Shown here in pieces: positions 17,552-27,220 of a stretch of 64,000 nt of DNA. Below the pieces are notes generated by a model. The model was not told the origin of the DNA. It did no database searches and saw nothing but the letters and a program-made list of their open reading frames with translations. Both the position numbers and the translations under genes were made by a program. The first letter of the stretch is position 1, and every line of letters starts with the position of its first letter. The DNA comes from Paenibacillus nasutitermitis. GTDB lineage: Bacteria; Bacillota; Bacilli; Paenibacillales; Paenibacillaceae. The stretch spans positions 124,001-188,000 of the forward strand of contig NZ_BMHP01000005.1 in assembly GCF_014641075.1 (NCBI RefSeq). The letters run 5' to 3'.

Positions 17552-19066
17552 CTATTTTTTCGTGGCATACCAGTCGTTGATCGCCTTCATCATGTCGCTT
17601 CCTCCGGACGAGTCCCATTTATCCAGAAACTTGTCGAAGTTCTCGATCTTCTCGCCGCTCAAAAGCACCTGCAGGAAGAAGTCGTTCTCCATCTGGCTCA
17701 GGCTCGGCAAGTTTTTGCCGACTGCTTCGATTGGCGGCATGAACGCGACCGGATTGACTTTCGCGTATTTGTCGAAATCGTTATTGATGGCATTAAAAGC
17801 CTCAAATAACGCCGGCGTCCGGCGCAGACGTGCCAGCCACATATCCGCATACTCGACCTCTCGTATGCCGTTCAGGAAGAAGTACGCGCTGCCCCGCCTC
17901 TCCGTGAAGATCGGCATGATCGGACTGTAGACCCCGTTCTCCTCGTTAAACGTAACGCCCTTCTCGCCTAGCGTCAGGTACGTGAAATTGCTTTTCTCCA
18001 TCTTCATGTTCATTAACTTAATCGCGTCCTCTGCATGTTTGGAGGACTTGGGAATCGCGTGAACATAGATCAGCTTATCCGCCATTTCCACGCCGGCCGA
18101 TCCGTCGGTTCCTTGCAGCGGCGAGATATAGCCCATTTTGCCTTCGGGCACGTTCGTTTTGAACGCATCGCTCATACTGGAGGCCAAGTTCCAGTCGCCC
18201 GAGATCATCACCGCTTGGCCGCTGATGAATTTCTCCTGAGCCTGGGCCGATTTATTGACTGGCCAGTCTTTGTCGACCAAACCCTCGTCGAACAGCTTCT
18301 TCATAAACGCGAAATATTCTTTCATCGCCGGCTGCTTAATTCTCGGCACCAATTGCCCATCCATTTCGGACCATCCGGTATAGAGGCCGTAGGCACTCCA
18401 AACCATTGGAACGTTCGTTCCGTTCCCGGTTAACGGAATCAGATCCGGTTTCTTCGCTTTTATCGTTTTCAGCGTTTCATAGAACTCGTCCAGCGTTCCG
18501 GGCGTTTTCAGCCCGAGTTCGTCGAGCACGTCCTGCCGTACGATCATTGTCTGTTCGATGTTCGGACGTTCGTTTTTCTGCGGAATGCCGTACAACTCGC
18601 CGTTGTATCTGCCGAGCTCCCAGGAAGATTCCGAGATTCCTTCCTTCAGGTTCGCGCCGAATTGGTCCACCAAATCCCCGATCGGCTGAAGCGCGCCCTG
18701 GGCGACCAGCGTATAGAACTGCGTCGGATTTAATGTAAGAATGTCGTATTTTACGCCGGATGCAATCTCGATATTAAGCTTCTCCTCCGGATTGTCCTTC
18801 GGCAGGAGCGTATAGCTGATCTTATAACCGGTTGTTGATTCGATGTCTTTGGCGACGGGATCGTTGTTCGGATCGAAACCGACATTAAATGCGAGCACCT
18901 TCAGTTCCGGCTTGGCGCCCCCAGCTTCCACTGCAGACGATTCCGACGGGCTCTTTCCACTCTCGCCCGCTTGCGGTTCCTTTCCTCCCGAGCATCCCGC
19001 AAGTACGGCTATTGCCGCGATACCGGCTATGCCGGCTTTTATCCATTTGCTGCGCTTGAATAACAT
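17552..19066 (-). CDS. Sugar ABC transporter substrate-binding lipoprotein (LplA-like)
   Basis: This ~504-aa lipoprotein has lipobox AVLAGCSGG, a Ser/Glu-rich linker and a two-lobe family-1 binding-protein fold (VKYDILTLNPTQFYTLVAQGAL; ISGQAVMISGDWN). Its length of ~500 matches the LplA/YtcQ family, which captures oligosaccharides for the LplB-LplC permease pair. The ATG at 19066 or the preceding TTG at 19069 could be the start; AAAGGGGAGG is just upstream. The gene lies after both permeases, an order common in this genus. Confidence 0.93.
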   Translation of the reverse strand: MLFKRSKWIKAGIAGIAAIAVLAGCSGGKEPQAGESGKSPSESSAVEAGGAKPELKVLAFNVGFDPNNDPVAKDIESTTGYKISYTLLPKDNPEEKLNIEIASGVKYDILTLNPTQFYTLVAQGALQPIGDLVDQFGANLKEGISESSWELGRYNGELYGIPQKNERPNIEQTMIVRQDVLDELGLKTPGTLDEFYETLKTIKAKKPDLIPLTGNGTNVPMVWSAYGLYTGWSEMDGQLVPRIKQPAMKEYFAFMKKLFDEGLVDKDWPVNKSAQAQEKFISGQAVMISGDWNLASSMSDAFKTNVPEGKMGYISPLQGTDGSAGVEMADKLIYVHAIPKSSKHAEDAIKLMNMKMEKSNFTYLTLGEKGVTFNEENGVYSPIMPIFTERRGSAYFFLNGIREVEYADMWLARLRRTPALFEAFNAINNDFDKYAKVNPVAFMPPIEAVGKNLPSLSQMENDFFLQVLLSGEKIENFDKFLDKWDSSGGSDMMKAINDWYATKK

Positions 19067-19131
19067 CAATGATTGGCCTCCCCTTTTGTTGTGCGCTTGT
19101 TTATTTTATTTAAAAGCAATTAGCCCAAAAC

Positions 19132-20007
19132 CTAGCCTTTGACCGATCCGAGCGTCATCCCCGTCACGAAGTAGCGCTGCAGAAACGGATACACCAGCAG
19201 TATGGGCACGATCGAGGAGATAACGGTCGCCGCGCGGAAGCCTTCAGGCGCCATGCTGAGCCTGACCGAGTCCGGCTGCTCCTGCAGAAGCTCTTCCGTG
19301 TTCGCGATCGTTTCGTACAAGAACAGCTGAAGCGGCTTCAAATCGACCGAACTGATATAAATCAGCGGGTGAAAATAATTGTTCCAGTAGCCGACAGCGT
19401 AGAAAATACCTAATGTGGCGATGACCGGCAGCGAAAGCGGCAGCACGATCGACCATAAAATCCGGAAATTCGTCGCCCCGTCGATCTTGGCGGATTCCTC
19501 GATGCTTTCCGGTATCCCTTCGAAAAACGTTTTGCAGACGAACAGGTTGAACGGCACGACGAGCAGCGGTACAATCATCGCCCAGATCGTATCGAGCAGT
19601 CCCAGCGCCTTCATCAGAATGTAACCCGGAATGATGCCGCCGTAGAATAACATGCTGAACACGTACAGCAGCAGAATCGGCTTACGTCCCTTGAATTCGG
19701 GCTTGGAGAGCGGATAAGCGGCCAATATCGTAATCGTCAGGCTGAGGACCGTGCCGATGACTGTGACCAGTAAGGTTACCTGCAGCGCCTCAAAAAAACG
19801 GGTATGCGCAAACACGAAGCGGAACGCCTCGACATGCATGCCAATCGGGTAAAACGTAATCTTATTGCCCATGACGGACGCCTGGTTGCTGAGCGACTTT
19901 GCGAGCACATGAAGAAAGGGCAATAGGCAGATCAGCCCGACAGCGGCGATCAGTACGTTGTTGACGGCGTCGAACCATCGATCCGACCGGCTGCGAATTG
20001 TTTTCAT
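19132..20007 (-). CDS. Sugar ABC transporter permease (LplC/YtcP-like)
   Basis: This 291-aa inner-membrane permease has six spans and the conserved EAA loop FFEGIPESIEESAKIDGATNFRILW, the docking site for the ATPase. The C-terminus PFLQRYFVTGMTLGSVKG is typical of the LplC subgroup. It forms the pore with the adjacent permease. No ATPase is encoded here; a shared MsmX-type ATPase elsewhere is the usual solution in this family. Confidence 0.94.
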   Translation of the reverse strand: MKTIRSRSDRWFDAVNNVLIAAVGLICLLPFLHVLAKSLSNQASVMGNKITFYPIGMHVEAFRFVFAHTRFFEALQVTLLVTVIGTVLSLTITILAAYPLSKPEFKGRKPILLLYVFSMLFYGGIIPGYILMKALGLLDTIWAMIVPLLVVPFNLFVCKTFFEGIPESIEESAKIDGATNFRILWSIVLPLSLPVIATLGIFYAVGYWNNYFHPLIYISSVDLKPLQLFLYETIANTEELLQEQPDSVRLSMAPEGFRAATVISSIVPILLVYPFLQRYFVTGMTLGSVKG

Positions 20008-20039
20008 GAAAATGGCTCTCCCTTCTCCCGTCCCCGGGT

Positions 20040-21029
20040 TTACCAGATGCTTTTCCCTAGATACCGTTTACCGAGCTGGTTGCTGGAGTACACAAGAATG
20101 AACGCCACAACCGATTCGAACAAGCCAAGCGCCGTCGACAGGCTGAAGTCCATCTTTCCGAGACCGATCCGGTAGACAAACGTCTGGATGATGTCCGCGA
20201 CGTCGTACACGGCGGGATTGTACATGACAAGCACCTGTTCGAATCCGGCGTTCAGGATCTGCCCCAGCCGAAGAATAAGAACGAGCAGGATGACCGGCAC
20301 GATTCCAGGAATCGTAATATGCCAGATCCGTTTGAAGCGACCCGCCCCGTCCATGACTGCCGCTTCATGCTGCTGCGGGTCGATGGCCGTCATCGCGGCC
20401 AGGAACAGGATCGTGTTCCATCCCGTTTCTTTCCACCCTTCCGTAAAGACCAGTAGCGAACGGAACCAGGATGAATCTGAGAAGAAGCTGATACTTTCGC
20501 CGCCGGCAGCTTCGAGCAGTTTGTTGATCATGCCATAGGAGCCGAATAAGGAATAGAACAGGCCGAAAATGATGACCCACGAAAGAAAATGCGGTAAATA
20601 CACGATCGTTTGAACCCAGCGTTTCATCAAGCGGATTCTCAGCTCATTCAGTGAAATCGCGACGATGATCGGTATTGGAAACAGGAATACCAATTTGTAT
20701 AAGCTGATGATCAGCGTATTGCCGATAACCTTCAGGAAGGCTTCGTCTTCGAAAATGCGGTTAAAATGCTTCATGCCGACCCACGGGCTTTTAATGATCG
20801 AATCGATAATATTGTTGCCCGCAAACAGGTTGAAATCCTTGAAAGCCAGCGATAAGCCCAGTAGCGGAGCGAATTTGTAGACGATCAGGAAAATCAGTCC
20901 CGGCACGCACATGAGATAAAGATCGTAGTTCATCCGGAAATAGCGCCAAAATCCTTGACCGTCCGGCTTGCGGCGGCCCGCCGCCATCGAAGGTGGCAGC
21001 CGCCCCGGTTCCACGTCGGACTCCTTCAT
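20040..21029 (-). CDS. Sugar ABC transporter permease (LplB/YteP-like)
   Basis: This 329-aa permease has a cytoplasmic N-terminal extension (about 35 residues), then RYFRMNYDLYLMCVPGLIFLIVYKFAPL, characteristic of LplB. Six spans follow, with the EAA loop DPQQHEAAVMDGAGRFKRIWHI and a C-terminus YSSNQLGKRYLGKSIW. It is the first gene of the sugar operon, divergent from the YesN/YesM pair, which very likely controls it. RBS GGAGAGGATGAAAG precedes the ATG. Confidence 0.94.
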   Translation of the reverse strand: MKESDVEPGRLPPSMAAGRRKPDGQGFWRYFRMNYDLYLMCVPGLIFLIVYKFAPLLGLSLAFKDFNLFAGNNIIDSIIKSPWVGMKHFNRIFEDEAFLKVIGNTLIISLYKLVFLFPIPIIVAISLNELRIRLMKRWVQTIVYLPHFLSWVIIFGLFYSLFGSYGMINKLLEAAGGESISFFSDSSWFRSLLVFTEGWKETGWNTILFLAAMTAIDPQQHEAAVMDGAGRFKRIWHITIPGIVPVILLVLILRLGQILNAGFEQVLVMYNPAVYDVADIIQTFVYRIGLGKMDFSLSTALGLFESVVAFILVYSSNQLGKRYLGKSIW

Positions 21030-21185
21030 CGTCTTTCATCCTCTCCATAAATCCTCGTGCCGACGTCCGCGGTACGACGGCGCGCTCTTCGTTACGGCGA
21101 CCGGACGGAAGCGGGAGAAATTGCTTTCCTTCCGCTCCGATCCAAGGAGAAACGGCTGCGCCGTTCTTCCCTTTGACCTTACAGA

Positions 21186-21246
21186 AATTTATAAGCGTGA
21201 AACTTATAAATTCTATAAGGTGAACAAAAAAGGTTTACACCTTTTT
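21186..21246. promoter_or_regulatory. Inverted repeats in the sugar operon-yesNM divergent region
   Basis: The gap 21030-21385 holds no gene. It contains a perfect 10-bp inverted repeat AATTTATAAG (21186-21195) with CTTATAAATT (21203-21212), then CTATAAGG, and a tight 8-bp hairpin AAAAAGGT-TTAC-ACCTTTTT (21227-21246). The first is a candidate operator for the AraC-type response regulator. Confidence 0.45.
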
Positions 21247-21385
21247 CGAATTCGCCTTACAATGGGGTTGAGTGGGTTCCCCTTGATCAAATTGTAACTG
21301 CTATCCCGGATCGGTTATAGGGGAGCGGATTATGATTTTACGGTGTTACTGTATAGTTTTCGACATCGATTCGGGGGAATGTGGA

Positions 21386-23005
21386 ATGTACAAGATCTTT
21401 ATCGTGGATGACGAAAGCTCCGTCCGGTCCGGTCTGCGGGAATGCGTCGACTGGCCGGCCTTTGGTCTGGAAGTGGCCGGGGAAGCCGAGGACGGGGAGA
21501 TGGCTTTGCAGGCGATCCGCGGGATGAGGGATGTCCGCATCGTTCTGACGGACGTGCGGATGCCGCATATGGACGGCATCCGGCTGGCCGAACGGCTCTC
21601 CGAGGAAGGCCATCCGGCGAAGTTTGTGTTCATAAGCGGGTACGGCGATTTAGATTATTTGAAGAAAGCGATCCGGCTGGAAGCCGCCGATTATTTATTG
21701 AAGCCGGTGCGCCTGGGAGAGCTGACCGGGCTGCTGCGGCATCTCGTCGGCAAGCTGGACGAGGAAGATGCGCAGCGGGATCGCCTGAACGGGCTGCACA
21801 TCAAGCTGAACCAGAGCATCCCGCTCCTGCGGGAACGGCATCTGGCCGCTCTCGTACTGGATGGGGCGCAGAACCCCGAGGCATTAGAGGACAAGTTCCG
21901 TTTTCTGGGCATCCGGCTGCCCGTCTCGCCGATTCGCTTGGAGGTGTTCGCCGTCCGGATCGACGATTACGGTAAAGTATTCGGGGCATTGCCGGAAAAG
22001 GAGCGGCAGCTTCGCTCTTTCGCCATGCTGAACGTGATCGAGGAGGTCCTGAACGAGCTGTACTCGGGACATGCGTTCGAGGTGCGGGCGGGAGAATTCG
22101 CGGGAATCGTCCAACTCGATACCGACGCCGACGAAGATGGCTTGTTCACGCTCATTCACCAGGTGAAGGAGCAAATCAACAAGCTGCTGCGTCTTGAAGT
22201 GACGATCGGGATCGGCCCGGCCGCAGAGCGCTGGGATGAACTCCCGGAAGCCTACGGGCAGGCCGCCCAAGCGGCTGAGCACAAGTGGTACGTGGGCAAA
22301 AACCGGATCATCACAATGGACGGCCTCTTGCAAAACGGCTATTCGCCGTCCTCCGAAGCCGGTGGAGGATTCGACTCGAAAGAGATTGCTTCGCTTCTGA
22401 AGGGGCCGGATTGGGATGCCGTGCGACGGGCGGCGGAACGCTCGCTTGCAAGCGGCGATGGACCAAACGCCATCCTCCGAACGAGGATCGCCGGCGCCCA
22501 GCTGCTCGCCGTATGCGCCGAGCTCCGGCAAGAGCTGAAACTGCCCGCCGAACGGTTGGAAGAGAGTGAATTACGGCTGTGGCAGGCGATCGCTTCGACC
22601 GAGACGATCGGCGAGCTGAGCGAGGAGGCCGTCCGGCATCTGAGTTTGACGTACGCTGAAGTCTCGGAGAAGCGTGAGAAAAAAACGCATAATGTCGTGG
22701 CGCAAATCCAGCGATATATCGAGAAGCATTACGCGGAGGATTTGACGAACGCCCGGATCGCGGCGTCCGTCTACTTGACTACGACCTACGTCTGCCTCCT
22801 GTTCAAGCAAGAGACGGGTTTAACATTGAACGAATACGTCGTCGAGACGCGGATCGCGGCGGCCAAACGGCTGCTGGCCGACCCCGTGAACAAGCTGTAT
22901 GACGTCTGTTACCTGGTCGGGTACAAGGATCCGGGATATTTCGGCAAACTGTTCAAGAGGCAAACCGGCTACACGCCAGGCGAGTTCCGGGAGCGCGGCT
23001 TATGA
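21386..23005 (+). CDS. YesN-family response regulator with AraC DNA-binding domain
   Basis: This 539-aa regulator starts with a receiver domain (MYKIFIVDDESSVRSGLRE; phosphoacceptor Asp in VLTDVRMPHMDG; Lys in YLLKPVR), has a ~250-residue middle region and ends in two AraC helix-turn-helix units (IEKHYAEDLTNARIAASVYLTTTYVCLLFKQETG, then VCYLVGYKDPGYFGKLFKRQTG). I chose ATG 21386, which has GGGGGAATG upstream. It overlaps the kinase gene by ATGA. By context it activates the divergent arabino-oligosaccharide operon in response to the YesM partner. Confidence 0.93.
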   Translation: MYKIFIVDDESSVRSGLRECVDWPAFGLEVAGEAEDGEMALQAIRGMRDVRIVLTDVRMPHMDGIRLAERLSEEGHPAKFVFISGYGDLDYLKKAIRLEAADYLLKPVRLGELTGLLRHLVGKLDEEDAQRDRLNGLHIKLNQSIPLLRERHLAALVLDGAQNPEALEDKFRFLGIRLPVSPIRLEVFAVRIDDYGKVFGALPEKERQLRSFAMLNVIEEVLNELYSGHAFEVRAGEFAGIVQLDTDADEDGLFTLIHQVKEQINKLLRLEVTIGIGPAAERWDELPEAYGQAAQAAEHKWYVGKNRIITMDGLLQNGYSPSSEAGGGFDSKEIASLLKGPDWDAVRRAAERSLASGDGPNAILRTRIAGAQLLAVCAELRQELKLPAERLEESELRLWQAIASTETIGELSEEAVRHLSLTYAEVSEKREKKTHNVVAQIQRYIEKHYAEDLTNARIAASVYLTTTYVCLLFKQETGLTLNEYVVETRIAAAKRLLADPVNKLYDVCYLVGYKDPGYFGKLFKRQTGYTPGEFRERGL

Positions 23006-24810
23006 ATGGCTGGAGATGGCTGAAGGGGTATTTGCGGGCGTTCACCCGAGCGAGCGTCACGAGAATAGCGATAACGATCTATGTCGTTGTCGTCTTGCTG
23101 CCGGGCTGCCTGCTGTTCTATTTCTATTACCGGCAGACGTCCGGCATCATCGAACGGGAGATGGGGGATTCGATGCTGCAGACGCTGAACCAGGCGGAAT
23201 ACAACATCTCGAACAGCCTGGACAACGTCGCCAGCGTCTCGGACAGCTTGCTCGCCAACCAGGATATTATCGACTATTTGAGTGCTGCCGGCGAACCTGC
23301 ATTTGAGCAGTATTGGCATTTTCAAGCGCTCGAGAAGCTGGTAGCCAGCGCGGAGCGGAACCGGGGGATTCACCGGATTCGCCTGTTCGTCGATCCGAAA
23401 CTGACATACTCGCGGGAAGGTTCTCGTTTCTTCCCGCTGGATGCCCTGGATCGCGAGTCCTCCTGGTATCGCGATATGACTTCACGCAACGGCGCCATCG
23501 TCTGGCGGAGTACGTACCGCCAGTACTATCTGGGAGAAGCCGGCACCGACGTCGTATCCGCCTTCCGCATGCTTCACGATCCCCTTCACTACGAGACGGT
23601 TATCGGTGTGCTGGCGGTGGACGTCAAGGCGGACGGGATCCGGGACATTTTGAACCGGGTCTCCCTCTCTGCCTCCCAGGAAGTTTACGTCGTGGACGGC
23701 AATCGTCTGCTCGTCTCCCACCCGGACGCGCAACGGCTCGGCAAACCCGCCGATTTGACAATCGGCCAAATGGAGCTGATGGCGGATTCGCCGGAAGGCG
23801 TCTTCCGGGACGACCAGGGGACGTCCTCCTTCCTGTTCCGCCGGATTCCGGACACGGATTGGACAATCGTTGCTAAGCTGTCGACATCGGAACTGTCTGG
23901 AAAAAGCGTCGTCCTGACGAAAATCTCCGCCGTTCTGCTACTGGGAATCGGCTCTGTCATCTTTATCTTTTTCCTCGTACTCGCGTTCGCTGCGGCAGCC
24001 GAAAGCCTCAGTAAACGGATCCGGGACATGATCCGTACCCTGAAGGCGGAAGGCTCCGCGCATTTCGACGGCAGCCTTCCGAAACCGAAAGGAGACCTTC
24101 GGCAGCTCGAAAGTGCGATCTCCCGCATGGTTCAGGCCGTACACGACCTGACGGCGGAATCGTATCTGTCCAAGCTGCACGAAAGGGATGCTCAACTCAA
24201 AGCGCTCCAAGCGCAGATTGATCCGCATTTTCTATACAATACGCTGGACAGCATGAATTGGATGGCCATCCGCCGAGGAGCTGGAGAGATCAGTGATCTG
24301 ATCGAAGCGCTCTCCACGTATTTCCGGCTAAGTTTAAACAAAGGCCGCGACGTCGTCACGCTCGCAGAAGAGCTTCAACTGATCCGCTCGTACATGCATA
24401 TTCATAATACGCGGGACGACAAAGGCATCGCAGTGGTGTACGATGTCGAGGAGCCGCTGCTGTCGTACCGTCTGCCGAAGCTGACCTTGCAGCCGATCGT
24501 AGAGAACGCCGTCCTGCACGGCATCCAGCATAAACGGCCGAAAAGCGGCACGATCGTGATATCCGCCAGGCTTGAGGGACCTTGGCTGCTCATCAGCGTT
24601 GAGGACGACGGCGTCGGTATGACGCGGGAGCGGCTGGATCGCCTGTTGGAACCTCGACCCTCTGGAGAAACTGCCGAGAGCTACGGCTTGTACAACGTAC
24701 ACGAGCGCTTACGCTTATTTTCCCACGATAACGGCGCAGGAGTAACGATGTTCTCAGAGCCGGGACGGGGAACGAAAGCGCTGCTAAAAATCAAGATCGC
24801 TGCCGACTAG
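23002..24810 (+). CDS. YesM-family sensor histidine kinase
   Basis: This 602-aa kinase has a first span at ~22-46, a large extracytoplasmic Cache-like sensor domain, a second span at ~308-333, a HAMP region, and then the LytS/YesM kinase core: His in ALQAQIDPHFLYNTLDSMNW and an ATPase domain with QPIVENAVLHGI, DDGVGM and GRGTKALLKIKI. It signals to the coupled YesN-like regulator. The likely stimulus is the same sugar or its binding protein; this is inferred from location. Confidence 0.94.
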   Translation: MNGWRWLKGYLRAFTRASVTRIAITIYVVVVLLPGCLLFYFYYRQTSGIIEREMGDSMLQTLNQAEYNISNSLDNVASVSDSLLANQDIIDYLSAAGEPAFEQYWHFQALEKLVASAERNRGIHRIRLFVDPKLTYSREGSRFFPLDALDRESSWYRDMTSRNGAIVWRSTYRQYYLGEAGTDVVSAFRMLHDPLHYETVIGVLAVDVKADGIRDILNRVSLSASQEVYVVDGNRLLVSHPDAQRLGKPADLTIGQMELMADSPEGVFRDDQGTSSFLFRRIPDTDWTIVAKLSTSELSGKSVVLTKISAVLLLGIGSVIFIFFLVLAFAAAAESLSKRIRDMIRTLKAEGSAHFDGSLPKPKGDLRQLESAISRMVQAVHDLTAESYLSKLHERDAQLKALQAQIDPHFLYNTLDSMNWMAIRRGAGEISDLIEALSTYFRLSLNKGRDVVTLAEELQLIRSYMHIHNTRDDKGIAVVYDVEEPLLSYRLPKLTLQPIVENAVLHGIQHKRPKSGTIVISARLEGPWLLISVEDDGVGMTRERLDRLLEPRPSGETAESYGLYNVHERLRLFSHDNGAGVTMFSEPGRGTKALLKIKIAAD

Positions 24811-24842
24811 ATTTTCGATCCATGCCGACCTCGCCGTCAATG

Positions 24843-24990
24843 AAGGGCCCTCACGTCGATCGATACGGCGCGCGGGCCCTTATTTCAAATTTTGGATGCC
24901 AGCGTATTTCCGTTTCGACCGCAAAGATAACTAAACAAGCTGCCTCCGGCTGAATACCGACGACAGCTTGTTGGCTGAGTGTTTCTTTTT
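24843..24990. terminator. Two hairpins in the yesM-katE gap
   Basis: The gap 24811-25080 has no gene. AAGGGCCC (24843-24850) pairs with GGGCCCTT (24874-24881), a probable yesM terminator. A second stem AACAAGCTG (24934-24942) with CAGCTTGTT (24964-24972) is followed by GGCTGAGTGTTTCTTTTT. Confidence 0.6.
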
Positions 24991-25080
24991 AAAAAAATAT
25001 CCGCTATACGGGCTTGACCATGCACAGCTTTCATCCGTTCGAGGTCTTCCCAACCCCGCCCGGCACAAGTATAGCACTAC

Positions 25081-27129
25081 CTATACCGGCTGCCTGTCCC
25101 AATGACGGTGAGCCGCAATGGCTGCAATAAAGGATTTCGTATCCAATTTGGAATCCTCCCCCATTACAACTCCCGGCCCTTTGCCGATTCCGCTTGCTTC
25201 CAGCCATGCCCGGCCTTCTCCACCCGCGCTGATCGGCTTGTAGTGGGCGTATGCCTCATTCAGGAAATAAGCCGCATCCTTGATAAATTTCTTGTCAGGC
25301 GCAGTTCCCCCGGCCGCATAGACGGCATCAAACAGAACAGAATCCGCCGTCAGGAAGGTATGCATGGCTTCCAGTTCCAACCCGTCTGTACCGGCCACCT
25401 TTCCGAGCTTGGCGCTGATCACCTCGGCCTGAACCCCTTCCGCTTTCAAGGCTTCCAGCACCGCATTGACTTCTCCGCTGTTAAATCCAGACGCGGCAAT
25501 CACGCCGACCTTGCGGCCTTTCGGGGTTTTGGCCTTATTGGCCAGACTGAGCGCCGGCGATGACTTCATCACCTTGGAGCCTCCACCTTGAGGGGGAGTT
25601 GCACCCACTGCTTCCGCAATCGCCGCGGCCATCTCCGTATTGACATTTGCGAACATATCGACGACCTGCTGCCGGATGAATTTGTGCTTCACCTTGCCCA
25701 GCTCAAAGCTGAATGCAGCGATAATATGTTCTTTCTCCGGCTCGCTCATACTGTTCCAGAACAGGGTTGCCTGCGAAAAATGATCCTTGAAGCTGTCGCT
25801 TCGCGCGCGCACCTTGCGCCCTTCCACCTTCTCCTGGTACGAAACATAGCCGCCCTCGGCTTCAGTCGACGTAGCCGGGGTATTGCCGGCCAGCGAATTG
25901 TTGTGATAGCTCACAGGCCCTTTGTTAATAGTCTGCCGGCCATAACCATCGCGCTGATTGTTATGGAACGGGCATACCGGACGGTTGATCGGCAGCTCAT
26001 GAAAATTCGGTCCGCCCAGACGGATCAGCTGTGTATCGGTATACGAGATCAGACGCCCCTGAAGCAGAGGATCATTGGAGAAATCAATGCCCGGCACGAC
26101 ATGGCCCGGATGGAAAGCGACCTGCTCCGTTTCCGCGAACACATTATCCACGTTGCGGTTCAGGGTCATTTTCCCGATGATTTGCACCGGCACATCCTCT
26201 TCCGGCCAGAGCTTCGTCGGATCAAGAATATCGAAGTCGAATTTGAACTCATCCTCTTCTTTCAGAAGCTGAACACCGAATTCGAATTCCGGATAATCGC
26301 CATTCTCGATCGATTCCCACAGATCCCGGCGGTGAAAATCCGGATCCTTGCCGGAAATCTTCTGCGCTTCATCCCATACCAGGGAATGGGCGCCCAGCAG
26401 CGGCTTCCAGTGAAATTTCACAAAATGGGCCACTCCCTGATCATTGACGAACCGGAACGTATGAACACCGAAGCCCTCCATCATCTTCAGGCTGCGGGGA
26501 ATGGCCCGGTCGGACATAGCCCACATGATCATATGGGCGGACTCCTGGTTGTTGGCGACAAAATCCCAGAACGTATCATGGGCGGATGCAGCCTGCGGCA
26601 TCTCGTTATGGGGCTCGGGCTTAAGCGCATGAATCAGATCGGGAAATTTGACAGCATCCTGTATAAAGAAGACCGGAATATTGTTCCCGACCAGATCGTA
26701 GTTGCCCTCCTGCGTATAGAACTTCGTGGCAAAGCCCCTCGCGTCACGAACGGTTTCGGCCGAACCCCGGGAACCCGCCACCGTTGAAAATCTTACAAAT
26801 ACCGGTGTTTTCACAGACGGATCCAGCAAAAAACCGGCCTTCGTATATTCCTTCATGGAATGATATAATTCAAATTCGCCATGTGCGGCAAAACCCCGCG
26901 CATGCACAATCCGCTCCGGAATCCGTTCATGGTCGAAATGCGTCATTTTCTCACGGAAATGAAAATCCTCCAGCAAAGTTGGACCCCGTTCCCCCGCTTT
27001 CAGGGAAAACTCATCCTCCGACACCTTCAACCCTTGATTGGTTGTCATTTTTTTGCCTTCATCATTGGATCTAAATGGCTCCAGCTGCTCGTTTTTGCTG
27101 TTGCCGTTTACCTTGGATTCATCGCTCAT
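25081..27129 (-). CDS. katE: Large-subunit (clade 2) catalase, KatE-like
   Basis: This 682-aa heme catalase breaks hydrogen peroxide into water and oxygen. The catalytic His is in RIVHARGFAAHGEFE, Asn in the VRDARGFATKFYTQEGNYDLVGNNIPVFFIQD region, and the heme-ligand Tyr in RLISYTDTQLIRLG. The C-terminal ~150 residues (KVGVIAASGFNSGEVNAVLEALKAEG...) form the flavodoxin/GATase-like domain found only in large-subunit catalases. I chose ATG 27129, with GAAGGAG 9 bases upstream. Bacillus KatE is under SigB; a weak SigB-like promoter (GATTTC-N14-GGGTAA, 27207-27182) is present here. Confidence 0.95.
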   Translation of the reverse strand: MSDESKVNGNSKNEQLEPFRSNDEGKKMTTNQGLKVSEDEFSLKAGERGPTLLEDFHFREKMTHFDHERIPERIVHARGFAAHGEFELYHSMKEYTKAGFLLDPSVKTPVFVRFSTVAGSRGSAETVRDARGFATKFYTQEGNYDLVGNNIPVFFIQDAVKFPDLIHALKPEPHNEMPQAASAHDTFWDFVANNQESAHMIMWAMSDRAIPRSLKMMEGFGVHTFRFVNDQGVAHFVKFHWKPLLGAHSLVWDEAQKISGKDPDFHRRDLWESIENGDYPEFEFGVQLLKEEDEFKFDFDILDPTKLWPEEDVPVQIIGKMTLNRNVDNVFAETEQVAFHPGHVVPGIDFSNDPLLQGRLISYTDTQLIRLGGPNFHELPINRPVCPFHNNQRDGYGRQTINKGPVSYHNNSLAGNTPATSTEAEGGYVSYQEKVEGRKVRARSDSFKDHFSQATLFWNSMSEPEKEHIIAAFSFELGKVKHKFIRQQVVDMFANVNTEMAAAIAEAVGATPPQGGGSKVMKSSPALSLANKAKTPKGRKVGVIAASGFNSGEVNAVLEALKAEGVQAEVISAKLGKVAGTDGLELEAMHTFLTADSVLFDAVYAAGGTAPDKKFIKDAAYFLNEAYAHYKPISAGGEGRAWLEASGIGKGPGVVMGEDSKLDTKSFIAAIAAHRHWDRQPV

Positions 27130-27220
27130 TATCGAAAACTCCTTCGCACTCGAAATGGAATTGAAGCAGGTATCTACTTCTTTACCCAATGGGATGCGGA
27201 AGAAATCGAAATGAAAAATT

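Noticed and set aside
16144..17580. 478-aa ORF antisense to the FAD oxidoreductase
   Set aside because: Runs opposite a clear flavoprotein gene in GC-rich DNA, with His/Arg-rich composition and no domain motif.
25588..26787. 399-aa ORF antisense to catalase
   Set aside because: The opposite strand encodes a full catalase; no motif or RBS in the ORF.
27182..27207. SigB promoter for katE as a firm call
   Set aside because: GGGTAA fits the -10 but the -35 matches at only three positions; mentioned only in the catalase entry.
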